Origin: Cheilinus undulatus
Taxonomy: Eukaryota > Chordata > Actinopteri > Labriformes > Labridae
Direction of reading: 5' to 3'
Assembly: GCF_018320785.1 (NCBI RefSeq)
Contig: NC_054878.1
Coordinates: forward strand, 43,251,023 to 43,315,022
DNA length: 64,000 bases
Positions 49,501-59,200 of this stretch are shown in pieces; position 1 is the stretch's first letter, and each line of letters opens with the position of its first letter. A program made the translations under genes and the position numbers. The notes beneath the pieces are model-generated. The model did no database searches. It worked only from the letters and a program-made list of their open reading frames with translations, and was not told the origin of the DNA.

Positions 49501-52500
49501 CTCATGAAAAAATGGAATGGATTTGATTGTGAAGCAATGGAATGTACGCTGGAGTAGACCGGTCATGCACTTAAACCGCCTTTTTTTTTTTTTAAGGTGA
49601 GGGGGACGTGACCCCCCGCCCATGGTTCTGCCGATGGCAACCAAGACAATGTCTCACCATTGGAGACATGAAGGTGCCCTAACTGTAATTTTAACTCTAA
49701 TGCTTAACATCAGCCCCCTGAAACATTTAATTGTTGATTTCGTAGCTTTGCTGCAGCTCCACCTACTGTAAGAAACTGAAAGCATCTCTTACACAATATA
49801 TCTTCAATCTTTGTTTTGTTTTTGCACTATACAATCACTCCTGCTCTTATCACCCCTACATATCGCCATTGTCCTTTGTCATACTGCCACCTACTGTTGA
49901 CAAGCAGTAGTAGCTCATATGAGGAGTGCACTCTTGGGGCTTTTCCACAACGGCTTTTGGCCGCGCCGAGCCAAACCAAGCCGTGCTGATTTGCATTCCC
50001 ATCACCAGTTTGGCCAGGCTGAGCTGTGCTTGAATGGCCCTGCTCATGAGTAGGGCCAAAGCAGGCCAGCCCCACCTTCAAGTGCGCCACAATGATGTCG
50101 AAACGCTTCGTGGGGTCCGATTTGCTGGGGGGATTTCCCCCCCTCTGCTACTGATAACCCCTCCATGACCAATTTTCACCCCACAGGGAGACCGGGGAGA
50201 TACATTTAATCCCTGCCTCTGCTCCAGCTGTCCATAACTCTGTGACAGCAGTGTCGGCATTCAGTGTTTGACTTATATTTATGACACAAGACCAAACTTG
50301 AGATTTTTGTGCATACTACGGTCGGATAGTTATGCATGGCTTCTCACACATGAGTGAGTTCAGGAAGGACCAGGCGCAGATCCAGGAATACACCTTTTTC
50401 TGCACCTATTAATAACCAAAGTTTGACCCTGTCTCCTCTTATTTTAGACTTTTAAAAAATAAAATGCTGGAGATGTTCGAAACATTTTGCCCATGACGAA
50501 GTCCGTCTTTAATTCATTAATTGGCGCTAAATCATGCTGTTCTCACTGCCCAATTCAAAAATATGATTGTGTTCACATTCTGCTCTTTAGAGACCCACAA
50601 ATCAATAGGGGAGACCAGGGACAGTTGTAACATTTTTGAGATTTCTGTCTCTAACTTTGAGCTCTTTTAACCCAGTGTGTTCAAACTGCTATACAAACTA
50701 GCTTCAAGTGTCTGCTAAAAAATGGCCTAGAATATACCTGTGCAACACAAACAGAAAATGCATGGCTAGTTTCAAATACAAGGAGTGAAATGTGACAATT
50801 GACCCCATAGTCCAGGTGAGTGGGAACATTCCTTGGGTTGAAATGTAACATTATGAAATAAGGATCATGACAATGACTTAAGATAATAAAAGCTTTTTGT
50901 TCGAAACTTTTAAACAAAATTGCTGTGGTTCTGCAGAGTAAAGACTTAAACTACACTAACATCTGAACATTTATAATAATAAAACTGTACAAAAGGTGCA
51001 ACTGTGCGCTAGGTTCAACAATCAAACAGTGTGTGTTTGTCTGACACTAAAATTTAGAAATAATAAAAATGAACAAAATCTGATAACATACACTGGCTTC
51101 AACAACTGAATGTAGGTGTGGGTGTGTGTGTGTGTGTGTGTGTGTGTGGGGTGGGGGGGCATGTATGTTTGTTAGTTGGTGTCAGTGTCGGACAGACAGT
51201 GCTGACAGGTGTATGGCACTCCTGGAGTGCATGCTTCATGGGCCCACAGATGACATGCCATGCACTTAACCCCGGCTTCTTTTGGCTTTGAGTTATTGAA
51301 GTGTTTCATGCAGATGATACAGAAATGATCATCATCAGAGGACTCTGTCTCCTGTGGCTCAGTGTTCTGGGTTTTCTCCTTTTACTTTCCTGGAGTTCTC
51401 TTTTGTAGCCTGGGACGCTGTTGGTTTGCTTTGTAAGTTGTAACGACCCCAAGCAAGTTTGTTACAACTGTCCCTGAGTGCATTAGCGATGAGCTAGCAA
51501 GGCTTACAGCTAACAGCTAAAACATTACCACAAACAATCTGAATGAAAGGTAGCTAAACAGACATATAATCAACATGAGAAACGTTTGATGAGTTCAACC
51601 ACAAAGCAGGCTATGTAATCACAAAAACAATTAAAGCAAAAAAAAAAAAAAACTTTCTTACCTCAAAATTATGTTTTCTCTCACAACTTTTGCTGTGTCT
51701 GCTTCAGGGCACTACTTAATCTACACATGTGGACTAAGGACCAAACTGAGCATGTGCAAGGAGACTGTTCTTTAACTTTAAATTCTCTCCTTTTGGTGAT
51801 AAGCGGGAATTGTTGTTTGTTTACTGATCACGGGATAAGGAGGGAGAGAGTGACAGGGAGAGAGAGAAAAAAGAGCAGCTTGCAGTGCTGTCGGTCCACA
51901 GTTTGATTTTTGCCTTAAAACGATGTAAAGTCATTCGGATCAGATTATGTAGAGAGATCGAGGAGGGCTCACAACACTGCGTCATCAGCTCTAGCCCTCA
52001 AACAGGTAGCTCGGCTGTGGTGGAAAAGCAAACCCCATGCTGGCGTGCTGAGTTGAGCTGAGTCAAGCCGAGCAGCGCCATGTAATTGAAAAGCCCCATA
52101 TGCTCATTTTTTTCAGTGTAATAACGCGCCTGGGAGGATCTGCATGGATCCACAAGCCATGAATAAATAAATGAAAATACTTGTGCTGGCTGATAACAGT
52201 GGTGCTTTTTCAGGTTAAAAGTAAAAAATGACTTTCACAGCTTATTTACAATGGACAATGATTTTGCTGACCTCCATGGGCCCCCAGTTTAGCTGGGCCC
52301 CATAGAGCACCACGTTTTATCCTCCCCTATGGTTGGCCTTAAACATAACAACATAAAAACCATAGACGACCAGCAAACTTGTCTGTCCAACTTAAATCAA
52401 CGTCAACACTGTTAATACTGATAAAAACATCTAAAACATCTATGTATAAGTTTGTTTATCCTTACCTGTACAGACAAGCATCAGCATCCCAAACAAAAGC

Positions 52501-52502
52501 AT
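36740..52502 (-). CDS. candidate EGF-domain membrane receptor (mosaic model)
   Basis: Model in transcript order: leader 52466-52502 (MLLFGMLMLVCT), EGF exons 46652-46801 and 46455-46574, 44756-44905 and 44559-44678, 38888-39007, then TM 37257-37346, 29-nt exon 37133-37161, last exon 36740-36832. Every junction is phase 1 and the sum is 909 nt, 302 aa. EGF modules are calcium-binding type (D-I/V-D/N-E-C with CxNTxGxY/F). Last-exon tail VIYENC keeps the Tyr. Cautions: the introns hold large hAT, Tc1 and TTAA insertions, the third EGF pair is half lost, and the leader belongs by sequence to the Ig family, so its Ig exons may simply be deleted. This could also be a dead remnant, or 3' exons of the 59.9 kb lectin gene. 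Single exons are real; the join is inference. Confidence 0.4.
37446..37514. repeat. (GATA)n microsatellite
   Basis: About 17 GATA units directly upstream (minus-strand sense) of the TM exon. The same repeat sits at the same place by the TM exon of the lectin receptor (about 56245-56300). Confidence 0.95.
37517..37965. repeat. long inverted repeat beside the GATA microsatellite
   Basis: Left arm about 37517-37672 (from ttattgtcattgcattgtaa to gctggcgagggagcaggcat) is the reverse complement of right arm about 37814-37965, around a roughly 140-bp GC-richer loop. The sister locus at 56300-56460 retains a single arm. Confidence 0.8.
38130..38560 (+). mobile_element. Tc1-like transposon 5' fragment
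   Basis: Contains the typical leader and N-terminal stretch of a fish Tc1 element (gtgattgacaagtaaagtca, aagaaatggaaggaagatgg, cacatgtgtaaatctgcctg). The catalytic part is missing. Related end sequences ('attcaccc', 'ataagcactgtagc') occur in each EGF unit intron. Confidence 0.65.
38888..39007 (-). CDS. calcium-binding EGF exon (type 2), solitary
   Basis: 120-nt phase 1/1 exon: DINECKDPNACGPGAYC then NNTIGAYTC, a cbEGF module. Its usual 150-nt partner exon upstream is missing; an hAT element end starts at 39051, just after the intron start. Confidence 0.75.
39199..39734. mobile_element. TGTCATG/CGTGACA-ended element with 5-bp duplication
   Basis: 536 bp beginning TGTCATGTACC and ending GGGATCGTGACA, flanked by GGTAC at 39194-39198 and 39735-39739. 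Nested inside the hAT element. No coding region recognised. Confidence 0.65.
39745..41390 (-). mobile_element. Tc1-like transposon with broken transposase
   Basis: Minus-strand transposase. The N-terminal part is at 40901-41146 (GWSLRQIGKDIG), the catalytic part at 40578-40904 (SIMVWGSICGHGVG, YQQDNEPKHTSK with the second Asp, WPSQSPNVNPVEQIW with the last Glu), and the C-terminus at about 39930-40080 (RMQAVIKAKGGHTKY). About 500 bp (40085-40595) containing aacctttatttaaccagata interrupts it, a common fish interspersed repeat. Dead copy. Confidence 0.85.
42396..43335. mobile_element. insertion splitting the hAT transposase
   Basis: The hAT reading frame leaves at about 43340 (LPFLHC) and resumes at about 42395 (NHVVDAVTKIVNFIRVRALN). 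The intervening sequence contains an imperfect inverted repeat built on tttggtccggacc/ggtccaaac (43150-43290), like ends of PIF/Harbinger or ISL2EU elements. Exact borders not resolved. Confidence 0.5.
44559..44905 (-). CDS. EGF exon pair, unit A
   Basis: Exon 44756-44905 (150 nt, DVDECEEIADPCRKHAEC with a long C-terminal loop NINFTVLNGRC) and exon 44559-44678 (120 nt, DINECKDPNACVPGAYC), both phase 1/1 with gtgag donors. The 150-nt form with the NxNFT loop is typical of EMR/CD97 (ADGRE) EGF modules. No GAIN or 7TM region follows. Confidence 0.75.
45315..46219. mobile_element. TTAA-target element between EGF units A and B
   Basis: 905 bp with inverted ends CTCACTGAGTGCCA and TGGCACTCAATGAG (one mismatch), flanked by TTTA (45311-45314, decayed) and TTAA (46220-46223). 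The empty site gtatattaactgctatctga is visible in sister units at about 44321 and 47141. piggyBac-like by target. Short minus-strand frames inside have no sure domain. Confidence 0.8.
46455..46801 (-). CDS. EGF exon pair, unit B
   Basis: Exons 46652-46801 (DMDECEETADLCGKHAEC) and 46455-46574 (DINECKDPNACVPGAYC), nearly identical to unit A in exons and introns, so recently duplicated. Phases 1/1 and donors intact. Confidence 0.75.
47384..47430 (-). pseudogene. truncated EGF exon, unit C
   Basis: Retains the donor side and about 45 nt of a 120-nt EGF exon (CPTGYTNSFGRCVG-like codons), then jumps directly into intron sequence normally found beyond the 150-nt exon. An internal deletion removed most of both EGF exons. 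Confidence 0.65.
47554..48030. mobile_element. second CTCACTGAGTGCCA element, truncated
   Basis: Starts with the same terminal repeat as 45315-46219, directly after TTAA at 47550-47553, and shares inner sequence in opposite orientation (ggaaagtggcttgtgccagc). The right terminus is not clear. Confidence 0.6.
48031..49935. other. no gene seen; mixed repeat remnants
   Basis: AT-rich sequence with a segment (about 48840-49180) containing gtcgctagatttgtcgctag, which looks like a transposon remnant. No exon with a recognisable domain on either strand. Confidence 0.4.
50618..51474 (-). mobile_element. nested element with 14-bp inverted ends and a zinc-finger C-terminus
   Basis: Perfect inverted repeat GGGACAGTTGTAAC at 50618-50631 and 51461-51474. 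On the minus strand 51172-51375 reads a Cys/His-rich end: CIICMKHF, then VKCMACHLWAHEAC, then YTCQHC and a stop. Such PHD-like fingers occur at the C-terminus of some pogo/jerky-type DDE transposases. The catalytic part is absent. Confidence 0.55.
51117..51148. repeat. (TG)n microsatellite
   Basis: About 15 TG units followed by a G run. Confidence 0.9.
52466..52502 (-). CDS. isolated Ig-receptor leader exon
   Basis: ATG at 52500-52502, MLLFGMLMLVCT, phase-1 gtaag donor; uninterrupted, unlike the copy at 616-652. Upstream lies a full conserved promoter block (52503-52780) with the ETS-like site at 52569-52579. No Ig exon lies downstream within 15 kb; the next same-strand exons are EGF modules at 46.8 kb. 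Confidence 0.6.
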
Positions 52503-52779
52503 TTTAATCCTCCAGATCCTCATTCTCAATCTCTACTCTCAAAAAGTCAGATGGAGAGTTGTAGCGTCAACTTCCTGTTATACTAATCTCAAATGATGAA
52601 CCTTTTTTACACTTTTTGTACTCTTCTGAATTTCTTGAGATAAGCTGTTTCTTCCTAACAGAGAAACTTTTCAAAATGTGGAGTTCTTCTACTGAAGTAG
52701 TCCTTATAGTTGACAGTCAAACTCCTCAGTGATCAGGCTAACAGCTCAGACTCCTGCTGTAATCTGGTGAAACATGGGA

Positions 52780-53880
52780 GGGGCTGATGGTGGTATAGGT
52801 TTGAGAACTGCTTGTTCCTTGTCACAGTAGTTAACCACGTCATTAGTGTGAACATCATCAGCAGAACTGTGAAGATTTGATGCCTTTTATGGGCATAAAA
52901 TAGTCATCCTAACAGTCTCAAGATCAAGCTCAATAGATCGTCAAACATGTCGCTTCAAAGTCACACTGATTAAAGAAAATGGCTCCTCATTTTTGTATCA
53001 GCTGTTCTCTGTACCAGTGTCACTCACTTTTTAGAACTTAAAAGCCATCGAGACACAACAACTTTGTTTACCATACGTTACTTCTTAGCCTGTCTACCTT
53101 CTGCACCGTCTACAGCTGATTGGTTAAGCTGGTAGCCTGTGCTAGCATGCCGATTCCGGACTCAATCTGGTCCTGACCTAGTGCTTTCTATCTAATGAGA
53201 CCGGATTGGGCCACTTTACTCCTTAACATAGGCTTTATTTTAATGCTCAGACCCTTGGGTCTTCAACCGCTGTCTGGTCTGGAACAAGGAGTTTCTTCAT
53301 CACTAGCCAAGCATCCATGACTGTGACTTTAGCTCTTTTTGGCTGGTAGAGTCTGTTTCCTGTTTTATTATGGAGCAGAGGATGAGTGTACTGCAGAAAT
53401 AAATACTGTAGCAAAGACATTCTGAAGACTCATTTGGTGACCCCACAAACATCCTCCCTGACCCACCTGTGGGTTCTGACCCAGGCTTTGGTAATGAGTG
53501 GTCTCTACTGCAGCCTCACCTCACCCTCCTCAGTCTGTCCTCATTGATATGGATTTGACCTCTTTCCTGTTGTTACATTTTGTAAGACAGGGGTAGACAT
53601 CCTGATGTAAACAAAGCTGGAGGACCCACATGTAGACCGTAATCATTTATTAAACACAATGACTAAGAAGACAGACCTAAAAATTCAGGTTTTAAACAGC
53701 AGAGTCCAACATAAATGTTTCAGTAAAGTACCTATGACAGAAGATGCACAGGGAAAACAGAATATCAGAATATCCAAGCTGTGTCTCATTTCAGGGGCTG
53801 AATCCTTCAGAGGACCCAGCTTTGGTGTCCTTCAATCTGACCAGGTAGAACTGAACTGTCTGGTCTAGTCACCAGCCCCA
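52780..53880. other. duplicated 5' flank, no gene seen
   Basis: Third copy of the flank found at about 19560-20880 and 29950-31680, here with the acidic-frame segment deleted. No convincing exon. Confidence 0.5.
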
Positions 53881-54153
53881 CCCCCCCCAAAATTTGCATG
53901 TTGTATTAAAAAAAAAAAATCATTTTAAACTAAATCCAAATGCAATTTCAGCTGAAATTGTGTGGGGATGCTGAGAGCTGAACTGTGTAAGAATTGCTGT
54001 AAATAGATGAAAAAGCAACAAAATAGCTGAAAACAAAATAAAGACTGGTAATGAATTAACACTGCTTCTACACATCAGACTAAATCAAGGATAAAAAGTG
54101 TAATCTAAGTCAAATCCTCTTGCTAAGACTTCAGATGGTACTTAAAAAAAATA

Positions 54154-55230
54154 CAACCCTAATTCCAGAAAAGTTGGGGCACTTTGTTAAAGGCATATTA
54201 AAACAAAACAAAACAAAACAAAACAAAAAAAAAACAGAATGCAGTGATTGTAAAATCTCATAAACCCATATTTTATTCACAACAGAACACAAACAACATA
54301 TCAGATGTTGAAACTGAGACATTTTAACTTTTCAGGACAAATATTAGCTCATTTTGAACTGATGACAGCAACACATCTCAAAAAAGCAGGGACAGGGCCG
54401 TGTTTAGCATTCTGTAGCATCCCCTGCTGGAGTTTTGGAGAGGAATGTTGTCCCATTCTTGTCTGATGTAGGATTCAAGCTGCCCAACAGTCCTGGGTCT
54501 TCTTTGATGGATTTTTTTTCTTTTCTGATGCTCCAAATGTTTTCTATTGGTGAAAGGTCTGGACTACAGACAGGACAGTTCAGCACCCAGACTCTTCCCC
54601 TGTGAAGCCATGCTGTTGTGATGAAGTATGCGGTTTAAATTTGTCTTGCTGAAATAGTCAAGGCCCTCCCTGACAGAGACGTTGTCTGGATGGAAGCAGA
54701 TGTTGATCTAAAACCTCTCTCTACTTCTCAGCATTGATAGTTTCTTTCCAGATGTGTAAGCTGCCCACGCCATATACACTAATGTAACCCCATACCATCA
54801 GAGATGCAGGATTTAGAACTGAGCTCTGATAACAAACTGCTCCTCTCCTCTTTAGTCCACAGGATTCAGGACTCTGTGGTTTCCCAAAAAACAAAAAACA
54901 GAAATTCAAATTTTGATCCATCTGACCACAGAACAGTTTTCCCATCATGTCTCAGTCTATTGTTAATGATCTTTGGCCCTGAGAAGACGGCAGCATTTCT
55001 GGATGGCACAGTGAACTGTGTTAACAGTCAGTGATTTCTGGAAGTGTTCCTGAGCCCGTGCAGTGATTTCCAGTACAGAATCATGTCTGTTTTTAATGCA
55101 GTGGCCCCTGAGGGCCCGAACATAAAGAGCATCCAGTATTGACCTTAAGCCTTGTCTCTGAATCTGTTGATGATATTATGTTCTCTATATGGTAGGATAT
55201 TCAAACTCTTGCCATTTTACATTGAGGAAA
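54154..55230 (-). mobile_element. Tc1/mariner-superfamily remnant, copy 5
   Basis: Minus-strand frame keeps LNCPVCSPDLSPIENIWSI, the SPDL(S/N)P(I)E region of Tc1/mariner transposases. It lies 3' of the lectin receptor's tail exon, as with the Ig receptors, tying this cassette to the same duplication series. Confidence 0.75.
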
Positions 55231-55467
55231 AAATTCTTGATTACAATTTGATCGGAAAATATTACAAGAGCAGAAAAGAAACACTAGTTTTTGAATAATA
55301 CAGTTCTTTTTTCATTCATTTTCTACCATTCATAAAGAGTTAAGAACACAACTGCAAAGCTATATATTAGAAGCTTTTCTCAAGCTTACAAAAACAATCT
55401 TAAATTGTTGAAATCTTCATTAATAACATATGTATAACTATGTTACATGTTGTAAAGTTCATACAGA

Positions 55468-56254
55468 TCATTTAGTTCTTGATCTCTGGATTCTGACAGA
55501 AGCCTCATGGCCTCCAGAGTTCTCAAAGATGACTGAACCAAAATCTTCATTGTCCTGTACCTGTGGAAACAACAGCTATCATTTTATAATCTAGATTAAA
55601 TTGATGGAAATATTTCCTGTTGTTCTGCAGCAAATAAGACTTGAAATAAAGGGAGAACTTTATTTTATTGGGCCCAAATGCCTACTTATTTTTGGATAAT
55701 GACCTCCTTATTCTTGACAAATTAGTGGCTAAGTAACTTAAAATCTCTAGGTATGTTACTAAAATACAGCTCTAATTATTCTCACTCCATTTATTGGACA
55801 ACAGTGAACTGTGAAATTCCACAAACATGAGTTTTCTCTAACAGAATGTTTGAACTCACAGTATCAGGATCAATCTGGGTTTTGTTTCCTGTAAAGATAA
55901 AAGAGTTCGCATAAGTTTCAACAGTGTTGATCCACTTTATTGAATGATGCAACTATGAACATTTACATTTGGAGCTTTCTCACCTTTGATTCTGGTCCAT
56001 ATGCACACAGTCACAACAGCTAGAATGAGTGCTGCTAATCCCACAGACACAATGATAAACCTGAGCATGAGACCTGGATGATAAAACAAATACATAGAAT
56101 CAAAAACAACAATGACTATTATTTTCCACCTTCAACCTGGTGTCAGTTTAAAGATTGTATGTCACAGGAAAGAAGGAGCAACATGGGTGGAGCCGAGAAA
56201 TCTGATTGATCGCTCCAGTGGTCCCGCTAAAATTCTACTCTTAAAAGATAGATG

Positions 56255-56299
<45 letters not shown>

Positions 56300-59200
56300 T
56301 CATTGATACCCGCTCCCTCGCCAGCAGGATGGATGATGTGTTGCTGCAGATTTCTATCCACTGCTTGGACGACTGTGTTTTGTGCTACAGAGGAGACTGC
56401 AAAATGTAATTTCGTTGCGTTTTTACGATGCAGTGACAATAAACGACTATCTCTATCTCTATATAAATCAAGAGTGCATCTTTCTTGCTGCTAACTGCTG
56501 TGGTTGCCTGGCAACAGCATTTTTTAAAAACCTCTTTAATGTTGAACTGAAAACAGGTCTCTACAAAATAATGTGAAACAAAAATATGTCATGTAAATAA
56601 AGTGACTTCATAAATATGGCCAAACTGACATCACATACCATATGTGAGTATATAAACTGTGCTGTCTGAATGAGATTTTGTCCTTTGTACAGTACAGTTT
56701 GCTGTTGTAATGTTTCCTAGTCATAGTGGCTATAATGTGTCCGTAATTACAGCCATAGTTTAATAACTGTCAACTATTTGCTGACAAAAAATCTGAGTTG
56801 TTTTATAAAGAATAAATTACAAGTATGTAACTTTTCTGCAGCTGGCTAGGTGTAGATCAACTAATGTAGAAACTACTCACCCACACATCTGCCAGAGCTG
56901 TTGGTGTACCCAGGAAGGCAGATGCATGTGTATGCCCCAACGGTGTTGTTGCAATAAGCACCAGGACCACATGCATTAGGATTGTTGCACTCGTTGATAT
57001 CTGACACAAGGACAAGTGAAGATGAGTAAGTGTTGGTGTAGAGACACACTGTAGACACCGTGGCCTGTAAAACTCACCTTGGCACAGTCCATTGAGCACT
57101 GTAAAGTTGATATTTCCTCTGATGTTCATGTATCCCCGCTGGCACTGACAGTAGAAGCTTCCTGCTGTGTTGTAGCACTCTGCGTGGTTTCCACATGGGT
57201 CTGCAATTTCTTCACACTCATCCACGTCTGTAGATCAGGTTTTAAATTGATGAAGCAACAAAAAGAGTGGAAAAATATCTTACAGATCAACAGGACAATA
57301 CAAAATGTTTCACAGTGACAGTATGTTTGGTACATTTTGCAGGTAAATGACATTCCTCTCACAAATCTTTTTGTAGAAATCTGTTTTTACTCTAACATTA
57401 AAGCGTTTTTTTTGTTTAAAAAAGCCAAATTTCATTGACCATGACTGATTTATAAAATCAATAAAAGCGTAAAACATCAAATGGGGAGAATATTTTTTCA
57501 TAAGCACTTCAGCATAACATTATAAAACAAACAGCATTAATTATACATGAGCGTTTCAGTCCAAGGTCCAAGTCCAAAAAATCCAAGGTTATTAGTTGTT
57601 TTATAAAAGAATAAATCAAAAATATGTAAGTTTCTGCAGCTACCTAGGTGTAGATCAACTAATGTAGAAACTACTCACCCACACATCTGCCAGAGCTGTT
57701 GGTGTACCCAGGAAGGCAGATGCATGTGTATGCACCAATGGTGTTGTTGCAATAAGCACCAGGACCACATGCATTAGGATTGTTGCACTCGTTGATATCT
57801 GACACAAGGACAAGTGAAGATGAGTAAGTGTTGGTGTAGAGGCACACTGTGCACACCATAGTATGTATAACTCACCTTGGCACAGTCCGTTTAGCACTGT
57901 GAAGCTGATATTTCCTCTGATGTTCATGTATCCCCGCTGGCACTGACAGTAGAAGCTTCCTTCTGTGTTGTAGCACTCTGCATGTTTTCCACATGGGTCT
58001 GCAATTTCTTCACACTCATCCACGTCTGTAGATCAGGTTTTAAATTGATGAAGCAACAAAAAGAGTGGAAAAAATAAAAATATAAAAAATATCTTACAGA
58101 TCAACAGGATAATACAAAATGTTTCACAGTGACAGTGTGTTTGGTACATTTTGCAGGTAAATGATATTCCTCTCACAAAACAATTTTAAAAACTGTTGTT
58201 CTAGCATGAGTGTCTACTTCCTTTGCTTTATATGCAGCTTGAGACAGTAAGCTCTGAGTGCTTATAAGAGAAAGTGATGGTGTCACACTTCAGAGCACAG
58301 AAACTGTGTGAAATAGAGGCAGAACTTCTTGAACAAACTGCTTTCCTGGACAAAAAAATATTTGGTCCCATTTTTGCCCCTTTTCACCATTTTTTCTCCA
58401 GATGTTCACTAATTCATTCATTCACTCATTTTTTGTCACTTCTCACACATTTTGCTACTTTCTGACCCCTTTTCCACTTTTTGTCCCCATTCTCACCCTT
58501 TTTCACCCCTTTTCACCCCTTTTTGTTGCTTTTGACCATTTTTGCCTCCTTTAGCTTATTGTTTTTGTACTTCAAGCTGTTTTTGCTTCACCTCAGTTGT
58601 TGCTCTTGCAAAGGTATTTTTAAACAATTTGGCTCTTTGGTTGAGCAGGGTTGAGTAACACTACTGTGAACAGTATCTCCACTATCTTTAGCACAATCTC
58701 ACACACCTTCAGCCTTTAGGCTCAAGAGGCTAATCTGTCAATAAGACAGTGTTAAATTTTTTGGTTAACTAAATTCTATATTTTGAGCAATAATTTAAAA
58801 TTCTTCACAAATCAGGTATTGCACTCTTCAAATTTTATGCTATTTTCAGCTATTTTTCCTCTATTTTCAGCTATTTCTATGCTTTTTCAGCCATTGAATG
58901 CCATTTTCAGCCACTTTATGCTATTTTCAGGTATTTTTATGCTATTTTCAGCTACTTTTATCCTTTTTAGCTACCAAATGCCATTTCAGCTACTTTTATG
59001 GCGTTTTATGCTATTTTTTTGCTATTTTTGTGCTTTTTGGCTATTTTTAGCAGTTCTTCCACAATTTAGCTCTCAGCATCCTCATCCCCAATTTCAGCTG
59101 AAATTGCAGTTTTGATGTAGTAATGCATTTTGATCTTACCTTCCTGACAGCTTGATCCTGTGAAGCCAGGATGGCACTTGCAGGTGAAGTTCCCAACAGT

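Larger units (their letters stand above)
49936..52097. mobile_element. 2.16-kb DNA transposon with nested element
   Basis: Left end GGGGCTTTTCCACAACGGC and right end TGAAAAGCCCC are inverted; just inside, both ends carry GC-rich related text (ccgcgccgagcc / gccgagcagcgcc). It interrupts a flank sequence (gtgcact...tgctcatt) intact in sister copies near 28577. It contains the nested element at 50618-51474. Confidence 0.6.
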
